Of a stretch of DNA of 52,235 nucleotides, positions 1 through 9,232 are shown piece after piece. Numbering within the stretch: position 1 is the stretch's first letter; each line of letters starts with the position of its first letter. Source of the stretch: Rubripirellula obstinata (GTDB lineage: Bacteria > Planctomycetota > Planctomycetia > Pirellulales > Pirellulaceae); contig NZ_LWSK01000035.1 in NCBI RefSeq assembly GCF_001642955.1, positions 1 to 52,235 on the forward strand, written 5' to 3'. The notes below the pieces were generated by a model, which was not told the DNA's origin, searched no databases, and saw only the letters and a program-made list of their open reading frames with translations. Both the position numbers and the translations under genes were made by a program.

Positions 1-222
1 AGCAAATTGGGCAAGCTGCACCATGGCAGGCAACACAAACTGGAACGCTGGGAAACATTGAGGCAACGGGACAATTGCCTGATCGCCAGTATGTAGGCCG
101 TAGCGAGCCATAGCGAGTTACGGCAATTTGCCCACCGCCGTAACTCGCTATGGCTCGCTACGGCCTACTTTCTACTTTCAAGGGTTGCTACAAGTTGACA
201 ACGACAAATTTTCATCAGCCCA
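1..222 (-). repeat. MITE-like dispersed repeat, copy 1 (cut by window edge)
   Basis: Read on the minus strand, this stretch begins with TGGGCTGATGAAAAT two bases after the stop codon of the ResB-CcsA gene. It matches 26720-26909 over about 200 bp in inverted orientation, with small indels and substitutions. It carries the same internal long palindrome (93-168). The far terminus seen in the other copy is missing because it would lie left of base 1. It has no coding potential. It is best read as a non-autonomous mobile repeat; that interpretation rests on the better-defined second copy. Confidence 0.75.
93..168. repeat. Long palindrome, GTAGGCCG family
   Basis: The arms are about 32 bp, start with GTAGGCCGTAGCGAGCC and end with GGCTCGCTACGGCCTAC, and are separated by a short spacer. 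As RNA or single-stranded DNA this would fold into one long hairpin. The same palindrome occurs at 26767-26841, and shorter relatives with the same outer core occur at 3915-3949 and 47996-48083. Confidence 0.85.
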
Positions 223-224
223 GT

Positions 225-3200
225 CTAAACCTGTGGCGTTGGGCGGACGAATCCTATGACCGCGTCGATGAGGACGACCGCTAACTGCGTTAGCACGAAG
301 AACGCAAACCACCACATGACGCCGGAGGTGAATCCGTAGCTATGCAGACCGATGCCAAGCGCGTTGGTGCCAAACCAGCTCCATGCCGTGACGATATTGC
401 CACCAATCGCAAGCATTGCGAAGCCGCGGCCTTTGATCATGCCATCCCAACGTGCATGCAACATCAGTGCGTTCCAAATCACAATCAGCAGTGCTCCGTT
501 TTCCTTCGGATCCCAGCCCCAAAAACGGCCCCAACTGTCGTCAGCCCACAAACCGCCCAAAACGGTTCCGATGAAACTGAATAGGATCCCGAAACAAGCT
601 GCGCCGTAGCAACAACGGTAAATGTCTCGCAAGAACTTGTCGTCCTTGCCAATCCACGACGCCAACAGATAACCGACGCCGAAGGAACCTGCCACCAAGG
701 TTGCCACGTATCCGAGCGTGACGGTGATCACGTGCGTTGCCAACCAAAACTGGGTGTCCAAGACCGCTTGCAACACGGGCATCGTATCGCCCTTGTTCAA
801 GCCGTAAGCAACCAACAATGACATCACGCCCGTCGCAGCCGACAAGACATTACCGACGCCGTATTTAAAGATCCGCTCGACCACCAATCCACCAAGCACC
901 ATCGCCCAACCGATAAACACGGCGGACGAGTAAAGGTTAATGACCGGCGCGCGACCGGTGATGGTGATCCGACAGATGATCGCGATGGTGTGAATGACGA
1001 TCGCCAGTGCCAGCGTTCCCCAAACGACTTGACGCAGTCGCGGTAATTCAAAGAAGAAGTAAACCAGTCCCAGCACCAATGCGGCCAAGTACAGGAACAT
1101 CGAAACGCCCGTCGGCCAATTCGATTGCATCCAACGTTCCAGCGAGACAATCGACGGTTCGTAACCCGCGATTGTGCGACTGGCCAAATCGGCCAAGTGT
1201 TCATCGACGGCTTTGTTAAACTCCGCTGGTTCGTCGTCACCGTACGCCTTGATCATATTGCTGAATGACTGCACGCCCGTGGGACTCTTTGCGGCGGCAG
1301 CGGTTTCAGGCGAAGACACAAGTTCGCTGTAGAAGTTAAAGAACGCCGGTGCAAATGCAGCCCATTTCGGATCGCCAACCGACACTTCGGCTTGTTTTTC
1401 CGTCGGCGCGACAATCGAGGGTGAATCCCGACTGCTGACCGATTCCATTCGTCGCTGGAGTTCGCGAATCATGATCGTTTGGCGATCACGCTCGGTCGCC
1501 TCTGGACGAAACTTCTGCAATTCCTCCATCGTGATTTCAGAAGGCACAGGCAGTTGGAACGCATCCGAGGCCATCAAGAATTGCTGAACCCGCTGATTGA
1601 GTTCGACCACCTTCTTTTCCTTGAACGATAAATCAGCCGCGTCTTTTTCTCGAGCACGTTTTAGGATCACCTGCAAACGCGAGATGTTGTCAAAAATTTC
1701 CGTCAGCGTGTACAGCTTGCTCTCGCGTCGATCCAGGTTCAATTCACTACGAACCTCTTCGGCATCGATGCGGAACATCGGCAGCGAACGCAATTCGGGT
1801 TGATCGGTTGCGACTTCCATCAACCATTGCATCGCTGACAGTTTTCGCTCGGAAGTCGAACGCGACTTGATGCCTAGCGGCGCTTCGGCAAGCGGAATCG
1901 ATTCCTTGTTGCTCATGGCTTTGACAGTCGCCCGTGCGTAAGCATCCAGCGGCATCACGCGTCCACCATACTGGGTCGGAATTTTACCGGCGGTATAGAA
2001 ATCGAACTTGGATGCGCGTTGATCGGGCTGCATTGAATTTTGCACCGCGGACCATGGCACCAGCATGATCGATGCCAGCACGGCGAACGCCGACACCGAT
2101 GCAACCACCGGCCATTTTCGTGGCGGAGTGATACCAAATTCGGCGAGGTCGGATCGTTGTTTGCGAGTTTCCCGTTCGCGGCGGCGAACGAAACGGGTTA
2201 GCGTCCCCAAGAAGTGGACCAGCATGCCTAACCCGGTGATGCTGCAGGCAACGTAGGGAATCAACCAGCCCGAGTTTTGCACGACCTGAATGCCGGTCAA
2301 TTCCTGGCCGGTCGGCAACTGCGTGTAATTGGATTGATAAAACGTTTCACCACGGTAACGCAGCGGATTGTTCATCCAAACACGTTCCTTGAAATCGTCG
2401 CCATCTTCCTTGTGAACAATGCGAATGACCGAGTGGTAATCGCGTGGCGTTTCGGTGCCGCTGTAATTGACCCGTTCGACATCTTGGAGCTGAACCCAAT
2501 ACGGTTTGACCTGGCGATGAAATCTCAGGCCCATTTCGTAGGTTTGGTCACCGACGACGACATCGTCCAACACATCCTTGCTTTTCCCATCGGGTGCCAG
2601 GACTTCGCGTTCGGAAATCCAATGACTGACCAAGTGCTTGCCCAGTGAATCACCAGTTTCCTTGTCCAAAATTTCAACATAGGCCGACGCCACATCGGTC
2701 CCCATGTCGGCACCACCCGACTTTGGCTTTGGAATCGCCATCACTTGAAGCCCAACGCCGGTGTCGGCGATGTTTTTGGACGTCACGTCAACCAAGGCAC
2801 TGTTGGGAAAGTAATCCAACACGCGAACATCCACCGGCAATGATGGATCGGTGATGACATTGTCGGACGGCTTGGATCGATTGGGATACTCGTTGCTGAC
2901 GTCTTGGTTGGCGGCAGCCATTCGACTTGCCGGCAATGCAATCACTTTCCGCTCGTTGTTTTCAATTTGACTGAATGCCAATTCAGTTTCGGAAGTGTTG
3001 ATCAGTTGGTTGGTGGATTGACCTTCGATCAGGGATAGACGTTGTTCGGTTTGTCGGTCGCCAAAAAAGAATTGCCCGAACATCAGCAATCCGACACCAA
3101 TGTGCAGCAACACATTGCCGCCTTGCTTATCAAACACCAGCATGCAACCGACCATCAGCACCACGCCCGCGCCGAGTCCCTTTGCCAGTTGCCACACAAT

Positions 3201-3881
3201 CCGCAAACCGGGATCACCGATCCGAAAACCGCTCAACATGGCGTACACGACAAACGCGACCAGACCAATTGCTGCGATAAACGCGGTGCGGCGAAGTGTA
3301 GGCTGACTGATTCGCGTTCCCGCGTAGGCCACGCCCGCTCCCATCACCGCGACGCCAGCCAAAGTCAGTCCCCAAAGCGCCGAGTATCCGATGCCGGGTT
3401 CTCCTTGCAATCCGTCGGTGCTGTTGCCCCACGAAACGATTACGCCCGCGGTTAACATTCCGAACGCGATGAACGCCAACCCAGTGATCAGCTTTGCACC
3501 GGAGGAATGAATTTTAAACCGCGTTGTCTTGGCAGCGATTAGGTTGATCATCAGCAACATGCCGATCAGCGCGCCACCTGGGAACGGAAGCACCAGGCCG
3601 ATGGGTTTGCTGTGCGGGAAGAACGACTGCGGAAAAAAGTCGTCGATGTGCAACGGTGCAATCCACGAAAGGAAGTACCGCTCTTTGACATCCAGCATGT
3701 TCATCTCGTCTTGCGCCAGCGTGCCCACCAGCACAATGACAAGCGACAGAGCAAACAGAACAACGGTCGCCTTGAGTGATCCGAGCACTTGCAGGACCGT
3801 CCACGCATCGATGTTGGATTTATCGATGTTGGATCGATTGGCGACTCGAGTTGTTTCGAATTCGGAAGCAGCAGTTGCCAT
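225..3881 (-). CDS. Fused cytochrome c biogenesis protein (ResB-CcsA, System II)
   Basis: A 1218-residue membrane protein fusing the two subunits of the System II cytochrome c synthase, which moves haem across the membrane and attaches it to CXXCH motifs of exported apocytochromes. The N-terminal ResB part has a first membrane helix at about residues 36-56 (SLKATVVLFALSL), further helices at about 100-250 and a large periplasmic domain up to about 545. After another helix there is a roughly 300-residue, mostly soluble, Gln/Glu/Arg-rich linker. The CcsA part begins at about residue 920 and carries the haem-handling tryptophan-rich motif WGRFWGWDPKENGALL near residue 1121, with later helices and a conserved His at about 1180. 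Bacteroidetes and planctomycetes often have such fusions. The WDPKE motif continues with N where many CcsA proteins have T. The context fits the multi-haem cytochrome-type protein at 14400. Residues 16-26 contain a short repeated NID segment caused by a DNA tandem repeat. Confidence 0.93.
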   Translation of the reverse strand: MATAASEFETTRVANRSNIDKSNIDAWTVLQVLGSLKATVVLFALSLVIVLVGTLAQDEMNMLDVKERYFLSWIAPLHIDDFFPQSFFPHSKPIGLVLPFPGGALIGMLLMINLIAAKTTRFKIHSSGAKLITGLAFIAFGMLTAGVIVSWGNSTDGLQGEPGIGYSALWGLTLAGVAVMGAGVAYAGTRISQPTLRRTAFIAAIGLVAFVVYAMLSGFRIGDPGLRIVWQLAKGLGAGVVLMVGCMLVFDKQGGNVLLHIGVGLLMFGQFFFGDRQTEQRLSLIEGQSTNQLINTSETELAFSQIENNERKVIALPASRMAAANQDVSNEYPNRSKPSDNVITDPSLPVDVRVLDYFPNSALVDVTSKNIADTGVGLQVMAIPKPKSGGADMGTDVASAYVEILDKETGDSLGKHLVSHWISEREVLAPDGKSKDVLDDVVVGDQTYEMGLRFHRQVKPYWVQLQDVERVNYSGTETPRDYHSVIRIVHKEDGDDFKERVWMNNPLRYRGETFYQSNYTQLPTGQELTGIQVVQNSGWLIPYVACSITGLGMLVHFLGTLTRFVRRRERETRKQRSDLAEFGITPPRKWPVVASVSAFAVLASIMLVPWSAVQNSMQPDQRASKFDFYTAGKIPTQYGGRVMPLDAYARATVKAMSNKESIPLAEAPLGIKSRSTSERKLSAMQWLMEVATDQPELRSLPMFRIDAEEVRSELNLDRRESKLYTLTEIFDNISRLQVILKRAREKDAADLSFKEKKVVELNQRVQQFLMASDAFQLPVPSEITMEELQKFRPEATERDRQTIMIRELQRRMESVSSRDSPSIVAPTEKQAEVSVGDPKWAAFAPAFFNFYSELVSSPETAAAAKSPTGVQSFSNMIKAYGDDEPAEFNKAVDEHLADLASRTIAGYEPSIVSLERWMQSNWPTGVSMFLYLAALVLGLVYFFFELPRLRQVVWGTLALAIVIHTIAIICRITITGRAPVINLYSSAVFIGWAMVLGGLVVERIFKYGVGNVLSAATGVMSLLVAYGLNKGDTMPVLQAVLDTQFWLATHVITVTLGYVATLVAGSFGVGYLLASWIGKDDKFLRDIYRCCYGAACFGILFSFIGTVLGGLWADDSWGRFWGWDPKENGALLIVIWNALMLHARWDGMIKGRGFAMLAIGGNIVTAWSWFGTNALGIGLHSYGFTSGVMWWFAFFVLTQLAVVLIDAVIGFVRPTPQV

Positions 3882-3914
3882 CTTAGAAATCGTTTAGGTG
3901 GGAGTGGTGTTGTG

Positions 3915-3949
3915 GTAGGCCGTATGGAATGGAGCGAACTACGGCCTAC
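3915..3949. repeat. Short GTAGGCCG palindrome overlapping a stop codon
   Basis: Arms GTAGGCCGT and ACGGCCTAC are separated by 17 bp. The TAG stop codon of the minus-strand lipoprotein gene (3946-3948) is the TAG of the right arm read on the minus strand. The palindrome therefore both ends the ORF and could act as a 3' hairpin for it. It has the same outer core as the longer palindromes at 93, 26767 and 47996. Confidence 0.7.
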
Positions 3950-5160
3950 ATTTTAAGCTTGATTGACTTCAAAAACTCATCAATCTTTTGGGTCTGTTCA
4001 TTCAAAGTTTCTTTCGGACCTGTCATCTTGATGAACAGACTCATGCCGCCGTCCATCGGCACGATGGTGGCGTCGATGGCGGTCCCGTCGTCTTCGCCGT
4101 TGCCACTTAGAATGAACCGTTTTCCGTCACGTCCATCAACATTGACGTCCAATGCCGCTTCCATCGCAGCATCGACGACTTCCTCGGGTGCGACACTGCC
4201 GAGTGCCTGGCCCAACCATCGTGCGACGTTGCCGCGCAAGTCGCCACCGGCCGGGATCACGGTGATCTCGGCCAAGCGGTCATCGGGGCCAACGTTGAAC
4301 GCCGCCATACGCATGCTGTTCATCCGACCATCTCGCCAACCTTCGGGGCGATCAAATTTCAAACGTGGGTCTGGCTCCATCGGTGGAATGTCATCGGCAT
4401 CGCCAGCGGCGACCGAACCAATCGGCGGTGGCATAGGCGGCAACGCCGATGGAGAAGCAGGAGCGGAGGGAGCCGGTGTGGTTTGATTTGGTGTGGTTCG
4501 ATTTGGCGTGGTTCGATTCGGAGGTGACGGGAAGCCTGACATTGATCCGCCCATCATCGATCCGCCGGCGGGCGAACCGTCGCCCACGATGTCCACCCAG
4601 ACTGCTTTGTCATCCACGGCGGCAACGTCGATCGGTTCGCCATCGGCCCATTTATCATCGCTGTTATCCAGCCCAAGTTGACCGCGCCAACGATTGACAT
4701 TCATCGCCACCATGGAATCCCAATCAGGTTGGCGACCAAGTTTGGATACGCTGATGTCGAGCTGCTTTTCAGGCGTATCGACATTGATCGACGCAAAACG
4801 GAACTGCGTCTGTTTGCCACCCTTGCGCCAACCCTCGGGCAATTCGTCTAGCTTGGGTTCATCACCCTCAAAAGAAACCTGTTCAACAAATTGTCGCAGG
4901 TCGTCACGTACCAATTCGACCGCGGATTCGGGACCGGTCACCTTGAAGAACCAAACCTGATCCGTCAGCGGAACCATTGCCGCCAGCATCCGAGATTTCT
5001 CGGACTTAAATTCGTCCGGTTCTTCCAACGGAATCGTGTAAGTCACGACCGGGCGAGTTTCCTCGCAGCCCGTTGTCAGCAAAACGAAGGTACAACCTGC
5101 AAACCAAACGGCACAGGCATAGAAAGAGGTGGAATTTAGTCGTGAGATAGTTTTCGCCAT
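3946..5160 (-). CDS. Putative lipoprotein, unknown function
   Basis: A 404-residue protein with an N-terminal hydrophobic signal and a lipobox-like LLTTGC with Cys at residue 32, so it is probably a lipid-anchored periplasmic or outer-membrane protein. Two similar halves can be made out: each contains an 'EGWR-G' segment followed by 'MRMAAFNV' or 'FRFASINV' and then a Trp/Leu-Gly segment, which suggests an internal duplication of a domain of about 150 residues. Between the halves is a Pro/Ser/Thr linker with a short NRTTP repeat. No enzyme motif was recognised. It follows the HTH protein gene with about 65 bp between them, and ResB-CcsA lies downstream on the same strand, so the genes could be cotranscribed. 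Confidence 0.8.
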   Translation of the reverse strand: MAKTISRLNSTSFYACAVWFAGCTFVLLTTGCEETRPVVTYTIPLEEPDEFKSEKSRMLAAMVPLTDQVWFFKVTGPESAVELVRDDLRQFVEQVSFEGDEPKLDELPEGWRKGGKQTQFRFASINVDTPEKQLDISVSKLGRQPDWDSMVAMNVNRWRGQLGLDNSDDKWADGEPIDVAAVDDKAVWVDIVGDGSPAGGSMMGGSMSGFPSPPNRTTPNRTTPNQTTPAPSAPASPSALPPMPPPIGSVAAGDADDIPPMEPDPRLKFDRPEGWRDGRMNSMRMAAFNVGPDDRLAEITVIPAGGDLRGNVARWLGQALGSVAPEEVVDAAMEAALDVNVDGRDGKRFILSGNGEDDGTAIDATIVPMDGGMSLFIKMTGPKETLNEQTQKIDEFLKSIKLKM

Positions 5161-5227
5161 GCCGTTAGTCTAACGCCATGACGCAACCTCTCGTACCCAG
5201 TATCTCAAGTGCCGAGGGCTAAATCGA

Positions 5228-6964
5228 TTACTCGATTAGGCCGATCAGGGTATCGGTCAACGTACTAACGGGTGCTGAAACTTCGTTGTAAGTCCACATA
5301 TTGCGAACCAAATCGGTCATCAGCATTCCGCACAGTCCCATCATCAACAGAATGGACATCAGTGCGACACATTGAAGCATGCTGAAAGGAACCTCGTAGG
5401 CCGCCGTCGCGCTGGCACCCATCGGTTGGACTTCGGAATCGTCCAGAGCGATCGCTTCGCCGTCGTCGTCACCAAACCCATCATCGCCGGCGGGTGCATC
5501 GTCAAAACCACCGTCAGCAAACCCGGCCGAGTCGCCGAAAACGTCTCCGCCCATCGGATCGGCTTCGGCAACCGCAGCGTCATCAAAGACGACCGCTTCG
5601 CCGATTGCTTCGCCTGAATCTTCAATCTCGATGACTTGCGAACCGCTATCGATGTCGGCATCCAACCCGACACCCGAGGGTGAAAGCTGAAACTCTTCGT
5701 CCGCTTCAAAATCCGCCAACGACTCTCCGCTGATTCCACTTCCGCTGCCGCTGCCACTGCCACTTCCGATTCCACTGCCGTCGGCAAGTTCGGCTCCGAG
5801 GTCCAGTGCGGAAATACTGCTGCCCGCAAGATCCAGGGGTTCGCTTTCCAGCGACAAACCGCTGTCCGACGGACTCATCAAATTAATGCCACTGTCGCCA
5901 GCAACCGAAATGTCGCTGCCCGCGCTGCTGATCACCAAGTCGTCGTCGTCATCGGCGATCACCAAGTCATCATCGTCGGCAAGTGCGTCATCAATGCCGG
6001 AAAGATCCGAACCACCAATCAGGTCGGCTCCCATGCTGCTGCCCAGACCCGATCCACTGGCGATGCCCGAGGACACTAGCAGGTCTTCGCTATCGCCCGA
6101 AATCAAACCGCTGCCACCTTGTTCGGCGCTCAGCAAGTCAAGTTCACTCAGCACGTCCGCACCGCGTGAATCGCCGCCAAGCAATGAGTCGGTTCCTGCT
6201 GGTTCGTCGTCAAGTTCCTTCATCAGTTCCAGACTGCTCGCACCGGCGGCAGGTTCTTCGCTAACTCCGCCACCCAAAACGTCTGCTTCGCTATCGGGTC
6301 CGAAATCGAGCGAGTTGTCGATGCTATCGTCTTCGGCGGCTTCGTCCTCGCCAGCCAAAACGTCAGGATGCGATTCGGCGATCTCTTTCAATTCTGCATC
6401 CGTCACTGGACCAGTGCTGCCCGCGTTGGGTTCAATCGCCAGATCAATCTGCGCCGAATCATGCGTGATCGCGGGATCTTTCAAATTCAATTCAGCCGAA
6501 TCGAGTTCGACCAATTCGTGATTCTCGATCAGGTCGCTTGCGCTGTCGGCCAACAAATCCATGTCGCTGGCAACGATCGCAACGTCGCTGCCTTCGCCGT
6601 CAGCGGTGACCAGGTTGACATCGCTGCCGCCCGAACCGGTCGAAAGTTTTTCGCTGCCAATGCCAATGCCCAGATCACTGTCATTGCCGCTGCCGCTGCC
6701 GTCGCCTACATCCGAACCTTCATCGCCACCGATAATGCTGCTGCCGAGCGACAGTTCGGAATCATCGCTGACCAAGAACCCGCTACCGCCGCCGACCAGG
6801 TCGGCAAGGTCGTCCTGCAAACGTTCGATTTCGTTTTCAGGGAACTTCCAGCTCGCGCCGTCGCGGAAACCACGGACTTGCCCCTGGCTGCGCAGTTCCA
6901 CCAACTTTTCAGTCGGGATTCCAAGTTGTTTGGCAGCGTCTTCGAGTGACAGATATTCAGCCAT
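5228..6964 (-). CDS. Acidic HTH protein with C-terminal membrane anchor
   Basis: A 578-residue protein with three parts. Residues 1-50 resemble the excisionase/MerR-type winged HTH (HTH_17): LSLEDAAKQLGIPTEKL, then a wing ending WKFPENEIERL. The middle (about 55-520) is very acidic and of low complexity, rich in Asp, Ser and Gly, with GSGSGSG runs and repeated 'SDL' or 'DDDDLVI' segments. A hydrophobic helix at about 529-551 is followed by a short tail of about 27 residues. A DNA-binding-type head on a tail-anchored acidic protein is unusual. The head may bind protein or DNA at the membrane, but no function can be assigned. It is the first gene of a possible minus-strand group with the lipoprotein and ResB-CcsA. 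Confidence 0.85.
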   Translation of the reverse strand: MAEYLSLEDAAKQLGIPTEKLVELRSQGQVRGFRDGASWKFPENEIERLQDDLADLVGGGSGFLVSDDSELSLGSSIIGGDEGSDVGDGSGSGNDSDLGIGIGSEKLSTGSGGSDVNLVTADGEGSDVAIVASDMDLLADSASDLIENHELVELDSAELNLKDPAITHDSAQIDLAIEPNAGSTGPVTDAELKEIAESHPDVLAGEDEAAEDDSIDNSLDFGPDSEADVLGGGVSEEPAAGASSLELMKELDDEPAGTDSLLGGDSRGADVLSELDLLSAEQGGSGLISGDSEDLLVSSGIASGSGLGSSMGADLIGGSDLSGIDDALADDDDLVIADDDDDLVISSAGSDISVAGDSGINLMSPSDSGLSLESEPLDLAGSSISALDLGAELADGSGIGSGSGSGSGSGISGESLADFEADEEFQLSPSGVGLDADIDSGSQVIEIEDSGEAIGEAVVFDDAAVAEADPMGGDVFGDSAGFADGGFDDAPAGDDGFGDDDGEAIALDDSEVQPMGASATAAYEVPFSMLQCVALMSILLMMGLCGMLMTDLVRNMWTYNEVSAPVSTLTDTLIGLIE

Positions 6965-7067
6965 GCGTCTTACGGCTCCGCAGATGGTCAGATGAGTGTG
7001 GGTGTAGTTCTAGTTGTAATTCTTGCAGCGTCGTTCTTGTAACGCCCTATTTTTGGCGCTCTTTTTT

Positions 7068-7090
7068 TAGCTTCCGTTTTTAGCTTCCGT
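7068..7090. repeat. Direct repeat TTAGCTTCCGTTT upstream of HTH gene
   Basis: The 10-bp word TAGCTTCCGT occurs twice in tandem in the 215-bp gap upstream of the HTH protein gene. It is one of several short tandem duplications found near gene ends in this window. Confidence 0.5.
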
Positions 7091-7179
7091 GCAAGCCTAC
7101 GTCACCCATTGATCACCGGCGGTGTCGGTGCCAATTATCGACCATCAATTTGTCGACGACTCAGCTACCGACGATTCGA

Positions 7180-7638
7180 TTATCGACGATCCATACGACG
7201 AATTTCGTCGGGCAGCGGAGCGGTGGCGTTAAGTTGCAGCGTGAAATCGGCATCAATCGGTCGGCTGCTGGCCAGACGGATTTTTCCCGATCTATCGATA
7301 TGATACACGGCCATCCACGATTTGCTGGTGTTTACGAGCGTTATTCTCTGACTTCCCGCACCGTCAGAATGGGAAAATCCGATGATGTCGCCCGCAGCGC
7401 CCACATTCGGAGCTGAAACCCCGCTCGCGGGTGGATTCAGATTTGCAGCTTGCGCCGTTTGATCGACTTGTCCGGCCCAGGCGGGCAACCCGGCAAGATT
7501 TGGGTCGCTCGAGGGCTCAAAACCTTGGTTCTGCGCAGGATTTTGATAATCAGGGTTTTGTCCAACGCCGACCACCTGAATGCTGGCAATCCCCAGAATC
7601 CCAAGCAAAACGAGCGGTGATGTCTGAAAACGCTTCAT
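7180..7638 (-). CDS. Small exported protein, unknown function
   Basis: The chosen start (MKRFQTSPLVLLGILG) gives 152 residues with a clear Sec signal peptide. An in-frame start 8 codons upstream is possible but would put extra charged residues before the signal. After cleavage there is an Asn/Gln/Pro-rich stretch. The C-terminal 60 residues form a compact-looking domain containing 'SKSWMAVYHID' followed by 'GKIRLASSRPI', which suggests a small beta-rich periplasmic domain. No family was recognised. It is oriented away from the TolQ-like operon, with about 190 bp between the two starts, so the two could share a divergent control region. Confidence 0.75.
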   Translation of the reverse strand: MKRFQTSPLVLLGILGIASIQVVGVGQNPDYQNPAQNQGFEPSSDPNLAGLPAWAGQVDQTAQAANLNPPASGVSAPNVGAAGDIIGFSHSDGAGSQRITLVNTSKSWMAVYHIDRSGKIRLASSRPIDADFTLQLNATAPLPDEIRRMDRR

Positions 7639-7828
7639 GGCGAACTTCCTTGATCGGGGCAACTTCCAGGGGCGAATCGCAATCTAAACCCTGGCTGACC
7701 CACGCAACAAGGCGAACCTTGCGGATTAGGTAAAGACGAGCGGTCGAAACGGTCGAAACGATGAAGGTATGCCTCCGCTCTTTTGAGCAAACGACCTCCC
7801 AAAGCCCTCTCCAGCAAAGCGTGTTTCG

Positions 7829-9232
7829 ATGGCCCAACCATCTAAAACTCAGTCATTTAAAACTCAGTCGTCAAAGACCCAGTCGTCAAAGACTCAGTCG
7901 TCGGCGAATTCTCCCGAGACCGCCAGCATCGCCCACTATCAAATGGGCAGTCCGCTGACCGCGGTTTCCATCAGCGTCGCATCCGCAGTCGTATTCTACG
8001 GCCTGGTGATGATTCTGACGGCGTCCGAAATGACCTCGTTCGTGGGCGATCCACTTCGGCGATACTTCCTGGGCCACCCGATCGCGATCGCCGCAACCAT
8101 TCTGTTCTGGTTTGCAATTGGTTCGCTGGCCGCAAAACAGTTCGCAGTATCAGCCCAAAACAATCTGCTTGCTCGAATTTTCGACCAGCATCTTTCGCCC
8201 GGCGGCAGCGGCAGCGATTCGTCGTCCGGCCCAGCCGACCAATGGCTGGCCAGCAACGATGCCGGTCATGTTGCCAAGGGCTGGCTGCGCAGTCTTGCAT
8301 CGCTGCAGCAATCAACCCGCGACAGCGTCCTGGTTCGCCGCTTGGAAGAAATTCTGATGCGGCAATCACGGCGAGGATCATCGAAACAGTTGCCCGATGA
8401 CTTGCGAGAAGTCGCCGCCCGCGATGGCGATGCCGCTCATGATTCGCTTGGCATGGTGCGGATCATTGTCTGGGCGATTCCGATGTTGGGTTTCCTGGGA
8501 ACCGTTATCGGGATCACGCAAACCTTGGGCGGACTCGATTTTACCAACGGTTCAGCCGCAGTGGATAATCTAAAAAGCGGTCTGTACGTCGCGTTCGATA
8601 CCACCGCCGTCGGATTGGTTCTGTCCGTTGTCGCAATCTTCTTACAATTCCCAGTCGAACGTAGCGAACAACGACTGCTCGCCGACATCGACCAACGCGT
8701 CGGCTCGCTCGTCTCGTCGAATCTGCCAAGCGATGAAGCATCGGACAATCAAACCGTCTTGATCGCGGACCTGTGCCGCGGCGTCCAAGCAGCCGTCGCG
8801 GAATCGCTGAACAATCAAGCCAAACTATGGCGAGACACCATCGACACCGCGCAAGGCCAATGGCAATCGGTCCACGATGACAACAACAACAAAATGGTCG
8901 ATGCGTTCAAACTAAGTTTGGTCCCGGCACTGATTCAACACACCGAAACGTTGACCAAGTCCCAAGACCGATTCGAGTCGATGGGTAACATCGAAGAACG
9001 GCTCAGCGATAACTTGCAAGCGCTTCGCGAAACCAGCGAATCGATTCAGCAAGGTCTGCAAAGTAAAGAAACGACACGGAAAGAGACCGACGAAACGATG
9101 GCCGACGCCGTCCGTACGCTTGCTCGTGCAGTCGATATTTTGTCGACCCACATGAGCCAAAACCAACGGACTGGCAATACTGGTTACAACAATGCTGATC
9201 ACGGTAACCGTCAACTAGGACGTGCAGCATGA
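7829..9232 (+). CDS. MotA/TolQ/ExbB-type proton channel protein
   Basis: 467 residues. Membrane helices are at about 44-65, 84-104, 208-230 and 255-275. The conserved MotA/TolQ/ExbB core is VWAIPMLGFLGTVIGITQTL (about 214-233) followed by 'GLYVAFDTTAVGLVLS'. Such proteins form the proton-conducting ring that powers an ExbD/TolR/MotB partner. The C-terminal 170 residues are soluble and probably coiled coil. The N-terminal residues 5-25 are a TQSSK repeat encoded by a DNA tandem repeat, so the real start could be the later one near MGSPLTAV. The next gene starts within an ATGA overlap, so translation is coupled. Confidence 0.88.
   Translation: MAQPSKTQSFKTQSSKTQSSKTQSSANSPETASIAHYQMGSPLTAVSISVASAVVFYGLVMILTASEMTSFVGDPLRRYFLGHPIAIAATILFWFAIGSLAAKQFAVSAQNNLLARIFDQHLSPGGSGSDSSSGPADQWLASNDAGHVAKGWLRSLASLQQSTRDSVLVRRLEEILMRQSRRGSSKQLPDDLREVAARDGDAAHDSLGMVRIIVWAIPMLGFLGTVIGITQTLGGLDFTNGSAAVDNLKSGLYVAFDTTAVGLVLSVVAIFLQFPVERSEQRLLADIDQRVGSLVSSNLPSDEASDNQTVLIADLCRGVQAAVAESLNNQAKLWRDTIDTAQGQWQSVHDDNNNKMVDAFKLSLVPALIQHTETLTKSQDRFESMGNIEERLSDNLQALRETSESIQQGLQSKETTRKETDETMADAVRTLARAVDILSTHMSQNQRTGNTGYNNADHGNRQLGRAA

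Noticed and set aside
5886-6521. 211-codon plus-strand ORF opposite the acidic HTH protein
   Set aside because: It is Ser/Pro-rich because the sense strand is Asp/Gly/Ser-rich. No independent start signals or domain.
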